Of a stretch of DNA of 64,000 nt, positions 52,576-62,756 are shown piece by piece. The DNA lies in assembly GCA_012520645.1 (NCBI GenBank), contig JAAYNV010000043.1:79728-143727 (forward strand), read 5' to 3'. How positions within the stretch are numbered: the stretch's first letter is position 1; every line of letters begins with the position of its first letter. Under the pieces are notes generated by a model. It searched no databases and was not told the origin of the DNA. It worked only from the letters and a program-made list of their open reading frames with translations. This DNA is from Clostridiales bacterium. GTDB taxonomy: Bacteria; Bacillota; Clostridia; Lachnospirales; Lachnospiraceae. Position numbers and translations under genes: made by a program.

Positions 52576-53853
52576 TCAGCGGATGCTTAGTCTATTTAAA
52601 TCCTCATAGAAGGCAGGATAACTGATGTTCACGCATTCCGCTCCGGTAATCTCAGTGTTGCCGTCAGCTATAAGGGATGCAACAGCGAAGCTCATGGCAA
52701 TACGGTGATCTGCTTTGGAATCAATGACAGCACCGTGCAGGGGAGAGCCGCCTGTAATAATCATACCATCCTCAGTTCCTTCTACTTTGACGCCCATGGC
52801 AGTGAGGTTTTCGACCATAACATCGATGCGGTTTGATTCCTTGACACGAAGTTCAGATGCATCACGGATGATAGTTGTGCCTTCTGCACATGCTGCCATA
52901 ACAGCAATGACAGGAAGTTCGTCAATCAGGGTGGGAATCAGGTCTCCTTCTATGATGGTCCCATGCAGGGAACTGTGTTTTACAAGCAGGTCGGCAGTCG
53001 GTTCTCCCTCATGGTTTTCATTCAGCAGAGCGATTTTTCCGCCCATTGCCCGTGCGACTTTCAGAATACCGTTACGGGTCGGATTGATTCCCACATTGCG
53101 GATCAGAATTTCGGCACCAGGAACCAAGAGCCCGGCAGCAATAAAATAAGCAGCAGAAGAAATATCGCCGGGGACACAGATTTTCTGACCATGCAGAGCA
53201 GGCTGCGGCAGAATCGTTACTGTTTCATTTTGGACAGATAATTCTGCACCAAAATTTTTCAGCATAATTTCCGAGTGATTGCGGCTGATGGCAGGTTCTG
53301 TGACGCTGGTTGGTCCGTCGGCGTAGAGCCCTGCCAACAGGATTGCAGATTTTACCTGAGCAGAGGCAACCTTGGAGTTATAGTGGATACCATGCAGACT
53401 GGAACCTTTTATGGTAAGCGGAGCACAATCGTTTCCGTGAACGCTTTGAATATCAGCGCCCATCATGGAAAGAGGTTCGATAATACGGCGCATGGGGCGT
53501 TTCTGGATGGAAGCATCCCCGGTCAGAGTAGTTGTGAACGATTGACCGCTTAAAATACCGGAAATTAGTCTTGTAGTAGTACCACTGTTGCCACAGTCAA
53601 GAATGTCGGATGGAGCCTGTAAACCATGCAGACCACGTCCTTTGATTATAATGCGTTCCGGTGTATTTTCGATGTTGATTCCGAGTTTACGGAAACAGTC
53701 AATAGTGGAAAGACAGTCCGCTCCCTGTAAAAAATTTGTGACTTCTGTTGTGCCTTCGGCAAGAGCCCCAAACATAACAGCACGGTGGGAGATGGATTTA
53801 TCTCCGGGTATGGTTACTTCTCCACGCACAGAGCGTACTTTTTGAAATTCCAT
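52576..53853 (-). CDS. aroA: 3-phosphoshikimate 1-carboxyvinyltransferase
   Basis: A 425-residue EPSP synthase. Family motifs are GDKSISHRAVMFGALAEG, DCGNSGTTTRLISGIL, LRVKESNRIDVM and KADHRIAMSFAVA. It joins shikimate 3-phosphate and phosphoenolpyruvate in the aromatic pathway. It is last in aroF-tyrA-aroA; the remaining aro genes are not in the window. A minus-strand ATG 53853 follows GCGAGGTT. Confidence 0.96.
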   Translation of the reverse strand: MEFQKVRSVRGEVTIPGDKSISHRAVMFGALAEGTTEVTNFLQGADCLSTIDCFRKLGINIENTPERIIIKGRGLHGLQAPSDILDCGNSGTTTRLISGILSGQSFTTTLTGDASIQKRPMRRIIEPLSMMGADIQSVHGNDCAPLTIKGSSLHGIHYNSKVASAQVKSAILLAGLYADGPTSVTEPAISRNHSEIMLKNFGAELSVQNETVTILPQPALHGQKICVPGDISSAAYFIAAGLLVPGAEILIRNVGINPTRNGILKVARAMGGKIALLNENHEGEPTADLLVKHSSLHGTIIEGDLIPTLIDELPVIAVMAACAEGTTIIRDASELRVKESNRIDVMVENLTAMGVKVEGTEDGMIITGGSPLHGAVIDSKADHRIAMSFAVASLIADGNTEITGAECVNISYPAFYEDLNRLSIR

Positions 53854-53930
53854 AATGAAAAACCTCGCAAAATCAGAATAATATATTGTTGTTTATCCGG
53901 ATAGCCGGACTGAATCGAATGGATGGGATA

Positions 53931-55031
53931 TTAACGGTCTCCAATGGGATTATAGCCGCGCAGGGTCAAAAGGCTGACCGCTTTTTCAATAGCAGATTCC
54001 TCCCAGAACTCGATTCGCAGAACGCCCTGCTCAAATTCACGGTTATGTATGATACCGATATTTTTGATACTGATCTGGTGGAAGGCGAGTATGGTTGCAA
54101 TCGATGCCAGAGCACCCGGTTCATCGGGAATATCCACGTAAACCGCATAGGATTTTTTGATCGGACCGCTGGATGCCTCCAGAAACGAATCACGATATTT
54201 CCGTCCACGGTCAAAAAAATCGTACAATGCCGTCCCGTTTTGGGTACACAAATTTTGCCGTACCGTCTGAAGGGAAGTGATATAGCGGTCTAAAAGGCTG
54301 ACGATGTTGTCTGCATTGGTCAGGCAGATCTGCTGCCACATTTCCGGAGAGGAGGAGGCGATACGGGTAATGTCCTTAAAGCCTCCGGCAGCAATCATTT
54401 TCATAATCCCGTCTTCGCTGTCACTGTCATGTACCAGATTGACCAGACTGGATGCAATCACGTGGGGAAGATGGCTGACACCAGCAGTGACAAAATCATG
54501 TGTTCTGTAATCAAGCACAAGAGGAATGGCACCGATGGTGCGGACCAGTGACTGAAAACGCTTTAGATTTCCGGCAGGAGATTCTGCGGTTGGAGTCAGA
54601 ATATAATAGGCATTTTCCAAAAGTCCTTCCTTGGCATTCGGATAGCCAAAACGTTCACTTCCCGCCATGGGATGTCCGCCAATAAAGAAACGGTCCAGAC
54701 CTTGAGCATGGATATGGACATGGATATCCGTTTTGACGCTTCCTACATCGGTCAGAATGGCACCTGCCTTTAACAACGGTTTGATGGCTGCAAGATTCGC
54801 GGCATTATGGGAGACCGGAGCGCAGAGAAAAATAATATCACATTCGGAAAATTTATCGGATATGACAGAAAAAGTACAGTCACTGACTCCTTCTTCAAGC
54901 GAAAGCGAAAGTGCTTTTTCGTTGATATCATAGGCATATATGCGTGTATCCGGCAAAAAGCGGCGGATTGCTTTTGCAATAGAGCCGCCAATCAGCCCAA
55001 GACCGATAAAGCCGCAGGTAAGTTGTTCCAT
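53931..55031 (-). CDS. tyrA: Prephenate dehydrogenase with ACT domain
   Basis: A 366-residue enzyme: Rossmann GFIGLGLIGGSIAKAI, LCAPVSHNAANL, GGHPMAGSERFGYPNA, and a C-terminal ACT domain (about residues 295-366, VDIPDEPGALASIATIL) for likely tyrosine feedback. It oxidises prephenate to 4-hydroxyphenylpyruvate. It lies 58 bases after aroF, an AT-rich spacer without clear terminator. Confidence 0.95.
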   Translation of the reverse strand: MEQLTCGFIGLGLIGGSIAKAIRRFLPDTRIYAYDINEKALSLSLEEGVSDCTFSVISDKFSECDIIFLCAPVSHNAANLAAIKPLLKAGAILTDVGSVKTDIHVHIHAQGLDRFFIGGHPMAGSERFGYPNAKEGLLENAYYILTPTAESPAGNLKRFQSLVRTIGAIPLVLDYRTHDFVTAGVSHLPHVIASSLVNLVHDSDSEDGIMKMIAAGGFKDITRIASSSPEMWQQICLTNADNIVSLLDRYITSLQTVRQNLCTQNGTALYDFFDRGRKYRDSFLEASSGPIKKSYAVYVDIPDEPGALASIATILAFHQISIKNIGIIHNREFEQGVLRIEFWEESAIEKAVSLLTLRGYNPIGDR

Positions 55032-55089
55032 AATTTTGTCCTCGATATAGTCTGTTTTTTTATAAAAATATTTTTTTTCAGATGGATGG

Positions 55090-56103
55090 TCAGATAGTAC
55101 GGTTCATAAGAGCCGCAAATGGTCTGATTTCTTCCATCAGTCTGTCGAATTTCTTAAAGGTCAATGACTGGGGACCGTCGGAGAGCGCGTGCGCCGGATC
55201 GTTATGTACCTCAATCATCAGACCGTCTGCATCGGCTGCAACCGCTGCCCTTGCCATAGACGGTACATATTTATAAGCACCGGTGGAGTGAGACGGATCG
55301 ACGATAATCGGCAGGTGTGTCCGCTCCTTCATGACCGGAACGGCACTCAGATCCAGTGTATTGCGGGTAGAAGTTTCATAAGTACGGATACCGCGCTCAC
55401 ATAATACGACATTCGGATTTCCTTCTGCAATAATGTATTCGGCGGCATTTAACCATTCGTCAATTGTAGCGCATAGGCCTCTTTTTAGTAAAACCGGAAG
55501 ACCGGAACGACCGGCTTCCTTTAACAGATAAAAGTTCTGCATATTGCGGGCACCGATCTGAATCATATCCACATATTTTACTGCGGCATTGATGGCATCC
55601 AGGCTGACTACCTCACAGATGGTAGCAAGTCCGGTTTCTGCCTTGGCAGTCTGCATATAGCGCAGACCTTCTTCCTCCAGCCCCTGAAAGGAATAAGGAG
55701 AAGTACGGGGCTTGTATGCACCGCCACGCAGAATGTTGGCGCCAGCAGCTTTTACATTGCGCGCAATGGTTAAGAGCTGTTCTTCGGTTTCCACGGCGCA
55801 GGGACCTGCCATTACCGTGAGAGTTCCGGGACCAATCTGGGTATTGCCGACAGGAATGACAGAAGGTTCTGGATGAAATTTACGGTTGGCAAGCTTATAA
55901 CTCTCTGTTACCGGAACAATTTTTTCCACATCTTTAAAGCTGGCAAGGTTTTCCGTAGCCAGCTTTGCTTTGTTACCAACAATACCAATAATCGTGGTTT
56001 CTTCGCCTTTGGAAAGATGTGTCTGCAGTCCGTTGGATTCTATATAGGATGTGACAATGCGGATGCTTTCCTCGGTCGCATTGGGTTTCATGACGATAAT
56101 CAT
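55090..56103 (-). CDS. aroF: 3-deoxy-7-phosphoheptulonate synthase
   Basis: A 337-residue DAHP synthase of the type with an N-terminal ferredoxin/ACT-like domain (about residues 1-70, MIIVMKPNATEESIRIVTSY). The barrel has MAGPCAVETEEQLLTIA, GGAYKPRTSPYSFQGL, IQIGARNMQNFYLLKE and IVDPSHSTGAYKYV. It makes the first aromatic-pathway intermediate from phosphoenolpyruvate and erythrose 4-phosphate. It heads the aro operon. Confidence 0.95.
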   Translation of the reverse strand: MIIVMKPNATEESIRIVTSYIESNGLQTHLSKGEETTIIGIVGNKAKLATENLASFKDVEKIVPVTESYKLANRKFHPEPSVIPVGNTQIGPGTLTVMAGPCAVETEEQLLTIARNVKAAGANILRGGAYKPRTSPYSFQGLEEEGLRYMQTAKAETGLATICEVVSLDAINAAVKYVDMIQIGARNMQNFYLLKEAGRSGLPVLLKRGLCATIDEWLNAAEYIIAEGNPNVVLCERGIRTYETSTRNTLDLSAVPVMKERTHLPIIVDPSHSTGAYKYVPSMARAAVAADADGLMIEVHNDPAHALSDGPQSLTFKKFDRLMEEIRPFAALMNRTI

Positions 56104-56149
56104 ATCTTATTTCCTCTTTTCTTTTTTCTGGCTAAATACATATAAATAT

Positions 56150-56163
56150 AAGTATAAATACTT
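56150..56163. promoter_or_regulatory. Inverted repeat at the aroF transcription start
   Basis: AAGTATAAATACTT, a 6-2-6 inverted repeat placed at the expected start of the aroF transcript; possibly an operator. Confidence 0.4.
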
Positions 56164-56168
56164 GTAAT

Positions 56169-56197
56169 AATATAACACTGCAACGTGCGAAAGTCAA
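56169..56197 (-). promoter_or_regulatory. Sigma-A promoter of aroF-tyrA-aroA
   Basis: Minus strand: TTGACT (56197-56192), 17-bp spacer, TATATT (56174-56169), extended -10 TGT. Confidence 0.75.
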
Positions 56198-56241
56198 TCA
56201 CTATACAATAAAAAGAAATTGTTAGAAATGTTCAAATTAAC

Positions 56242-56270
56242 TTGTAAAATAGATAAATGTTTAGTAAAAT
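56242..56270 (+). promoter_or_regulatory. Sigma-A promoter of the EF-G-like gene
   Basis: TTGTAA (56242-56247), 17-bp spacer, TAAAAT (56265-56270). Confidence 0.55.
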
Positions 56271-56358
56271 ATACCTATCGGGGAGAATGGAGAGACTAAA
56301 AGCTTCCGAAAAGTCTTGGCAGAATACCCAAATACATCATAAAAACGGAGGAATTCAT

Positions 56359-58449
56359 ATGAACGTTTACACAACAGACAAGATTCGTAACGTAGTATTG
56401 CTTGGACACGGCGGATGCGGAAAGACCAGTCTGGCAGAAGCGATGGCTTATCTTTCCGGCATTACCTCCAGAATGGGAAAGGTCGATGACGGCAATACGG
56501 TCAGCGATTTTGGAAAAGAAGAGCAGAAAAGAAAGTTTTCAATTTCCACTTCCGTAATTCCAATCGAATGGCAAGGCTATAAAATCAATATTCTTGATAC
56601 ACCGGGTTACTTTGATTTTGTAGGTGAGGTTGAGGAGGCTGTCAGTGCAGCCGGAGCGGCAATCATTGTGGTTAACGGAAAATCAGGTATGGAGGTCGGT
56701 ACGGAAAAAGCATGGGAACTTTGTGAAAAATATAAACTGCCTCGTTTTATTTATGTAGATAATATGGATGTGGATAATGCTTCTTTTAGACAGGTCGTAG
56801 AAGATATGACTGAAAAATATGGTAAGAAGATGGCACCGTTTCATCTGCCGATCCGTGAGAATGAAAAGTTTGTGGGCTATGTCAATGTAATCAGCGAGAC
56901 CGGTAACCGTTGGCAGGGTAAAGAGGTTGTGGAATGTGAAATTCCGGAATATAACAAAGCCAATCTTCAGATCTGCCGCGATACGTTGATGGAGGCTGTG
57001 GCAGAGACCAGTGAGGAAATGATGGACCGCTATTTCAGTGGAGAGACTTTCTCAGAGGCAGAGATCAGAGCGGCACTTCGTACAAACGTCTGTGAGGGTT
57101 CCATTGTACCGATGATGATGGGTTCCAATACATTATGTCAGGGTATTTATACGATGCTTGATGATATCATTAAATATATGCCGAGCCCGGAAAACCGTGA
57201 GGTAGCTGGCATTAATATGAAGACGAATGAAATCTATCATGCAGACTATGATTTCTCCAAATCCAAATCCGCGTATATCTGGAAGACGATTGCCGATCCG
57301 TTTATTGGAAAGTATTCTTTGATCAAGGTCAATTCCGGTGTACTGAAATCAGATGATTTGTTGTATAATGATGAGAAGGATATTGAAGAGAAGGTTGGAA
57401 AAATCTATGTACTGCAGGGAAATAAACCGATTGAGGTACCGGAGTTGCATGCAGGTGATATTGGTGCTTTGGCAAAGCTGACCGGAGCCAGAACCGGAAA
57501 TTCACTGTCGACAAAGGCAGTTACGATCCGTTACGGCAAAACAGAAATTTCCACACCATATACCTATATGAGATACAAACCGAAAAACAAGGCGGATATT
57601 GATAAGATTTCACAGTCGCTGCAAAAAATGATGCACGAGGATCAGACTTTAAAGGCAGTAAATGATTCGGAAAATCGTCAGACGCTGCTTTACGGTATGG
57701 GTGATCAGCATTTGGAAATTGTGGTCAGCAGGCTGTTAAATGAGTATAAGGTGGAAATTGAACTGGAGAAACCTAAAGTAGCTTACCGTGAGACGATTAA
57801 GAAAATTTCTGATGTGGAATATAAATACAAGAAACAGTCCGGTGGTCACGGACAGTATGGTCATGTCAAGATGAAGTTTGAGCCGTCCGGAGATCTGGAA
57901 ACACCTTATGTCTTTGAGCAGATCGTGGTCGGTGGTGCGGTACCGAAGAATTTCTTCCCGGCAGTGGAAAAGGGTCTGCAGGAATCCGTTTTAAAGGGAC
58001 CGATGGCGGCATATCCGGTTGTTGGTGTAAAGGCTGTCTTATATGACGGCTCCTATCATCCGGTGGATTCTTCGGAAATGGCATTTAAGATGGCTACGAT
58101 ACAGGCATTTAAGAAAGGCTTTATGGAGGCACATCCGGTTCTGTTAGAGCCGATTGCCAGCCTGAAGGTGACGGTACCGGATGCGTATACCGGTGACATT
58201 ATGGGAGATCTGAACAAAAGAAGAGGACGTGTACTTGGCATGAATCCGGTAGCCGGCGGAAAACAGGTTATTGAAGCGGATATTCCGATGACAGGACTTT
58301 TTGGTTATTGTACGGATCTTCGTTCCATGACAGGAGGGCGTGGAGAATTCTCCTACGAGTTTGCACGCTATGAGCAGGCTCCTTCCGATGTACAGGAGAA
58401 GGAAGTGGCAGCAAGAGCCAGCAAGGTCGCAGAAAACAGTGAAGAATAA
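56359..58449 (+). CDS. EF-G-like translation GTPase
   Basis: A 696-residue EF-G paralogue with G1 GHGGCGKTS (usual GHVDAGKT), G3 DTPGYFDFV and a G4 region reading VDNMD where EF-G has VNKMD, so the usual Asn-Lys are changed. The switch I region has an unusual KEEQKRKFSIS. The C-terminal EF-G domains follow (QSGGHGQYGHVKMKFEP, SSEMAFKMA, RRGRVLGM, PMTGLFGYCTDLRSMTGG). CGGAGG precedes ATG 56359; the frame open from 56257 is leader. A ribosome-linked role is likely but it is not the normal EF-G. Confidence 0.9.
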   Translation: MNVYTTDKIRNVVLLGHGGCGKTSLAEAMAYLSGITSRMGKVDDGNTVSDFGKEEQKRKFSISTSVIPIEWQGYKINILDTPGYFDFVGEVEEAVSAAGAAIIVVNGKSGMEVGTEKAWELCEKYKLPRFIYVDNMDVDNASFRQVVEDMTEKYGKKMAPFHLPIRENEKFVGYVNVISETGNRWQGKEVVECEIPEYNKANLQICRDTLMEAVAETSEEMMDRYFSGETFSEAEIRAALRTNVCEGSIVPMMMGSNTLCQGIYTMLDDIIKYMPSPENREVAGINMKTNEIYHADYDFSKSKSAYIWKTIADPFIGKYSLIKVNSGVLKSDDLLYNDEKDIEEKVGKIYVLQGNKPIEVPELHAGDIGALAKLTGARTGNSLSTKAVTIRYGKTEISTPYTYMRYKPKNKADIDKISQSLQKMMHEDQTLKAVNDSENRQTLLYGMGDQHLEIVVSRLLNEYKVEIELEKPKVAYRETIKKISDVEYKYKKQSGGHGQYGHVKMKFEPSGDLETPYVFEQIVVGGAVPKNFFPAVEKGLQESVLKGPMAAYPVVGVKAVLYDGSYHPVDSSEMAFKMATIQAFKKGFMEAHPVLLEPIASLKVTVPDAYTGDIMGDLNKRRGRVLGMNPVAGGKQVIEADIPMTGLFGYCTDLRSMTGGRGEFSYEFARYEQAPSDVQEKEVAARASKVAENSEE

Positions 58450-58475
58450 AGGTTTTGGATTTTGAAAGGTGTAAA

Positions 58476-58507
58476 AACCCCGGTGGACTTATTGGTCTGC
58501 CGGGGTT
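58476..58507 (+). terminator. Hairpin after the EF-G-like gene
   Basis: A 13-bp stem (58476-58488 with 58495-58507, AACCCCGG/CCGGGGTT core) followed by ATAATATT, so the T-tract is weak. A second small hairpin GGCGCT/AGCGCC sits at 58523-58540. Confidence 0.55.
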
Positions 58508-58561
58508 ATAATATTGCTTAGCGGCGCTTCAAGGAGCGCCATGGGAAGGAGTTAAAATAGC

Positions 58562-60193
58562 ATGAAAAAAGTTATGAAGTATGTTTTATCGGTATTGTTT
58601 GTATGTGTAGCATTGTTCGTCTATTATTATATAAATTTGCCGGCAGTCAATATTCATGCGGTAGGGTTTTGGTATGCACTGTTGTTTATTCTGGTGCTTT
58701 TGATGGTGCTCTATATTGTACGTAAAAACAGAAAGAATTTTATCTTATCTAAGGATTGGAAACCGGAGCTTGATCTTAAAAAAGCAAAGGGACTCAGACT
58801 GTTAATGGTACTGACGGGAGTGGTGTTTGTTATTTATCTGGCAGGAAATATTTTATCTTCGCCCTTTGTGAATGCCGCAAAATATCAAAAACTATTGACG
58901 ATTGAGAAACGTAATTTTGCGGAGGATATCAAGGAAGTAGATTATAATACGATTCCCCTTCTGGATAAAAATTCGGCAGCACTGCTGGGAGAGCGGAAGA
59001 TGGGCAGCATGGTTGATATGGTATCCCAGTTTGAGGTCAGCAATGACTATTCCCAGATTAACTATAATGGCAGACCGGTGCGTGTAACACCGCTTTCCTA
59101 TGCAAATACAATCAAATGGCTGACGAATCAGAGTCAGGGTATTCCGGCATATATCCGTATTGATATGGCGACACAGGATACGGAGTGCGTGAAACTCAAA
59201 GAGGGAATACGCTATTCTAAATCCGAGCTGTTCAATCGGAATATATACAGACATTTACGTTTCAATTACCCAACCTATATTTTTGACGATCAGATTTTCT
59301 TTGAAATTGATGAGGAAGGAACGCCGTTCTGGGTTTGCCCTGTTAAAAAATTTAATATTGGACTGTTCGGCGGACAGACGGTAGACCGTGTTGTGCTCTG
59401 TAATGCGGTTACGGGAGAATGTGTCGACTATGATGTGACAGAGGTGCCGCAATGGATTGACAAGGTATATTCGGCAGAGCTTCTAATGAAACTGTATGAT
59501 TATTCCGGTATGTTGAAACATGGTTACTGGAACAGCGTGCTGGGACAGAAGGATTGTCTGGTGTCGACCAACGGCTATAATTATATCGCGTTGGATGATG
59601 ATGTATGGGTTTATACCGGTGTAACGAGCGTTAGTGGTGACCAGTCCAATGTCGGATTTGTACTGATGAATCAAAGGACAATGGAGACCAGATTCTATGA
59701 GGTGGAGGGGGCAATCGAGGATTCTGCCATGGCGTCTGCGGAAGGTCAGGTACAGAATCTGGGGTATCAGGCAACGTTTCCGCTGCTTTTAAATATTGCA
59801 GATGAACCGACTTATTTTATGGCATTAAAGGACAGCGGCGGACTGGTTAAGAAATATGCCATGGTCAATGTCCAGAAATACCAGTGGGTTGCGATTGGAG
59901 ATACGATACAGGAGTGTGAGAAAAATTACAGCGAACTGTTGAGCACAAATGGCATTGTCAGTCCGAAGGCAGAGGAACTGAAAAAGGTAAGCGGCAGAAT
60001 TGTTTCCATCGCACCGATCGTACTGGAGGGTACGACACACTATTATATTTGTCTGGAAGGAAAAGAAGATATTTATGATATTGATATGTCGCAAGAGAGT
60101 CTGATCGGCATTGTGAGGTATCAGGTCGGTGATACCGTGAAGTTCCAGTATACAGAAGGCTATGGACTGCAAAAGGTAAAGGTATTGGAATAG
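58562..60193 (+). CDS. Conserved membrane protein of unknown function
   Basis: A 543-residue protein I do not recognise. Three hydrophobic helices near residues 4-22, 33-56 and 79-97 are followed by a 440-residue region with no obvious enzyme motif, probably outside the cell. Its C-terminus (GRIVSIAPIVLEGTTHYYICLEG and VGDTVKFQYTEGYG) looks like a small beta domain. GGAAGGAGT precedes ATG 58562, and leuS follows with its own promoter. Confidence 0.78.
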   Translation: MKKVMKYVLSVLFVCVALFVYYYINLPAVNIHAVGFWYALLFILVLLMVLYIVRKNRKNFILSKDWKPELDLKKAKGLRLLMVLTGVVFVIYLAGNILSSPFVNAAKYQKLLTIEKRNFAEDIKEVDYNTIPLLDKNSAALLGERKMGSMVDMVSQFEVSNDYSQINYNGRPVRVTPLSYANTIKWLTNQSQGIPAYIRIDMATQDTECVKLKEGIRYSKSELFNRNIYRHLRFNYPTYIFDDQIFFEIDEEGTPFWVCPVKKFNIGLFGGQTVDRVVLCNAVTGECVDYDVTEVPQWIDKVYSAELLMKLYDYSGMLKHGYWNSVLGQKDCLVSTNGYNYIALDDDVWVYTGVTSVSGDQSNVGFVLMNQRTMETRFYEVEGAIEDSAMASAEGQVQNLGYQATFPLLLNIADEPTYFMALKDSGGLVKKYAMVNVQKYQWVAIGDTIQECEKNYSELLSTNGIVSPKAEELKKVSGRIVSIAPIVLEGTTHYYICLEGKEDIYDIDMSQESLIGIVRYQVGDTVKFQYTEGYGLQKVKVLE

Positions 60194-60226
60194 ATGATAA
60201 ATGGGATAGAAGGTGTTGGAATAACC

Positions 60227-60255
60227 TTGACATCCTTTTATAAAGAGGATAAAAT
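60227..60255 (+). promoter_or_regulatory. Sigma-A promoter of leuS
   Basis: TTGACA (60227-60232), 17-bp spacer, TAAAAT (60250-60255). Only about 45 bases of leader follow, so no T-box is possible here. Confidence 0.72.
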
Positions 60256-60302
60256 AAGCGATAGTTTAAAGAAAACCAAAAGACAGGGAAGAGGAATCGA
60301 TC

Positions 60303-62717
60303 ATGGCAGTACCATATAATCACAGAGAAGTGGAACAGAAATGGCAGGCTGTTTGGGATAAGGAAAAGGCATTCAAAACATCGGATGATTATTCCAAACC
60401 GAAATATTATGCTCTTGTAGAGTTCCCGTATCCGTCAGGACAGGGACTTCATGTAGGACATCCGAGACCGTATACCGCCTTGGATATTGTAGCAAGAAAG
60501 AGAAGAATGCAGGGTTATAACGTATTATATCCGATGGGATGGGATGCGTTTGGTCTTCCGACCGAAAATTATGCAATTAAAAATCACATTCACCCGAAAA
60601 TTGTAACCAGGAACAATGTGGAGCGTTTCAAAAATCAGCTGCACTCCCTTGGATACTCGTTTGACTGGGATCGTGAAATCAATACAACAGATCCAAATTA
60701 TTATCATTGGACACAGTGGATTTTCCTGAAATTATTTAAGGCTGGTCTGGCGTATAAGAGTGAGATGCCGATCAACTGGTGTACTTCCTGCAAGGTTGGT
60801 CTGGCAAATGAGGAGGTTGTCAACGGTGTCTGTGAACGCTGTGGTTCCGAGGTTGTACGTCGGGTAAAAAGCCAGTGGATGTTAAAAATAACAGAATATG
60901 CAGACAAACTTATTCAGGGACTGGATACCGTGGATTATATTGAGCGTGTAAAAGTGTCCCAGAAGAACTGGATTGGCAAGTCCGAAGGTGCAGAGGTAGA
61001 TTTCTGCATCAAAGGAAAAGAAGATAAGCTGCGTGTTTATACGACAAGACCGGATACTCTGTTTGGAGCGACCTATATGGTTGTCTCACCGGAACACCCG
61101 ATTATTGACAAATATAAAGATGAAATCAAAAACTGGGATGCAATCATGGAATACCGTGCGCAGGCAGCCAGAAAATCTGATTTTGAGCGTACAGAGCTGG
61201 CAAAGGATAAGACTGGTGTTGTTCTGGACGGACTGACTGCAATCAATCCGGTAAACGATACCGAAATTCCAATCTGGATTTCGGATTATGTATTAATGAC
61301 TTACGGTACGGGTGCTATTATGGCGGTTCCGGCACATGATGAAAGAGACTGGGATTTTGCCAAGAAATTTGGTCTTCCGATCATTGAGGTAGTAGCCGGA
61401 AGCAAGGTCAGTGTACAGGAAGAGGCATTTACGGATGTGGCAACCGGCACCATGGTAAATTCGGGCTTTTTAACCGGGCTGTCCGTGGAAGAGGCAAAAG
61501 AAAAGATCAAGGATTTCCTGAGCGAAAAGGGAATCGGACAAAGAAAGACAAACTTTAAATTGAGAGACTGGATATTTTCACGTCAGCGTTACTGGGGTGA
61601 GCCGATTCCGATTGTACAGTGTGAAAAGTGCGGTTTTGTGCCGCTTGATGAGAGCGAGCTGCCGTTAGAGTTGCCGGAAGTGGAAAGTTATATGCCGACC
61701 GACAATGGAGAGTCTCCGTTAGCAGCAATGACTGACTGGGTCAACACAACCTGTCCGTGTTGCGGCGGACCGGCTAAAAGAGAGACGGATACTATGCCGC
61801 AGTGGGCAGGATCTTCATGGTATTTCCTGCGGTATACCGATCCGGATAATAAAGAAGCGCTGGCAAGCAAGGAAGCGTTGGAATATTGGCTTCCGGTAGA
61901 CTGGTACAATGGCGGTATGGAACATACGACACTGCATCTGCTTTATTCCCGTTTCTGGCACAGATTCTTATATGATCAGGGTATTGTGCCTTGTCCGGAA
62001 CCGTATCAGAAGAGAACCTCCCACGGTATGATTCTGGGTTCCAACGGAGAGAAGATGAGTAAATCCCGTGGTAATGTAGTCAATCCGGATGATATTGTCA
62101 GAGATTATGGTGCGGATACGTTGCGTACTTATGAAATGTTCATCGGAGCCTTTGATTTGAGCGCATCCTGGTCTGAGGACGGTGTGAAGGGCTGTCGGAG
62201 ATTTTTGGAACGCGTATGGAAACTGCAGGATATTCTTGTGGATCAGGAGGGCTATTCTGAGGATCTGGAAACGAAGATGCACCAGACAATCAAAAAGGTC
62301 AGCAGTGATTATGAAAATCTGAAATATAACACGGCGATTGCTGCCATGATGGCACTGATTAATGAGTTTTATAAAAAGAATGCCGTAACAAGAGGCGAAT
62401 TCAAAACACTGTTAACACTGCTTAATCCGGTAGCTCCGCATATTACAGAGGAATTGTGGCAGAGTATCGGTGAAAAGGGATATATTTACGAGCAGACATG
62501 GCCGGAATATGACGAGGCAAAAACGGTGGAATCATCTGTGGAAATTGCAGTACAGATCAATGGCAAAGTAAAGACTGTGATTAAAGTAGCTGCTGAGATT
62601 GCCAGGGATGATGCGATTCAAAACGCCAAGGATGCTTTGGGAGATAAGTTAAGCGGTACAATTGTAAAAGAAATATATGTACCGGGCAGACTGGTAAATA
62701 TTGTCGTAAAACCATAA
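60303..62717 (+). CDS. leuS: Leucine-tRNA ligase
   Basis: An 804-residue class I synthetase: [18 protein letters not shown] (HIGH-type), a CP1 editing domain with [17 protein letters not shown], a zinc-like segment [24 protein letters not shown], and [12 protein letters not shown] (KMSKS). It charges tRNA-Leu. It starts 110 bases after the unknown membrane gene and ends in a shared terminator. Confidence 0.97.
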   Translation: MAVPYNHREVEQKWQAVWDKEKAFKTSDDYSKPKYYALVEFPYPSGQGLHVGHPRPYTALDIVARKRRMQGYNVLYPMGWDAFGLPTENYAIKNHIHPKIVTRNNVERFKNQLHSLGYSFDWDREINTTDPNYYHWTQWIFLKLFKAGLAYKSEMPINWCTSCKVGLANEEVVNGVCERCGSEVVRRVKSQWMLKITEYADKLIQGLDTVDYIERVKVSQKNWIGKSEGAEVDFCIKGKEDKLRVYTTRPDTLFGATYMVVSPEHPIIDKYKDEIKNWDAIMEYRAQAARKSDFERTELAKDKTGVVLDGLTAINPVNDTEIPIWISDYVLMTYGTGAIMAVPAHDERDWDFAKKFGLPIIEVVAGSKVSVQEEAFTDVATGTMVNSGFLTGLSVEEAKEKIKDFLSEKGIGQRKTNFKLRDWIFSRQRYWGEPIPIVQCEKCGFVPLDESELPLELPEVESYMPTDNGESPLAAMTDWVNTTCPCCGGPAKRETDTMPQWAGSSWYFLRYTDPDNKEALASKEALEYWLPVDWYNGGMEHTTLHLLYSRFWHRFLYDQGIVPCPEPYQKRTSHGMILGSNGEKMSKSRGNVVNPDDIVRDYGADTLRTYEMFIGAFDLSASWSEDGVKGCRRFLERVWKLQDILVDQEGYSEDLETKMHQTIKKVSSDYENLKYNTAIAAMMALINEFYKKNAVTRGEFKTLLTLLNPVAPHITEELWQSIGEKGYIYEQTWPEYDEAKTVESSVEIAVQINGKVKTVIKVAAEIARDDAIQNAKDALGDKLSGTIVKEIYVPGRLVNIVVKP

Positions 62718-62722
62718 AAGTA

Positions 62723-62756
62723 AATGGGGAAGGAAGCTAATTCTTTCCCCATTTTT
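62723..62756. terminator. Bidirectional terminator between leuS and the minus-strand sporulation-like genes
   Basis: ATGGGGAAGGA pairs with TTCTTTCCCCAT and runs into TTTTTT on the plus strand and A-rich bases on the minus. The stop codon of the minus gene (62737-62739) lies in its loop. Confidence 0.8.

Noticed and set aside
60193..60303. A T-box riboswitch before leuS (and likewise before trpS at 37725-37749)
   Set aside because: Leaders of about 45 and 25 bases are far too short for a T-box specifier and antiterminator.
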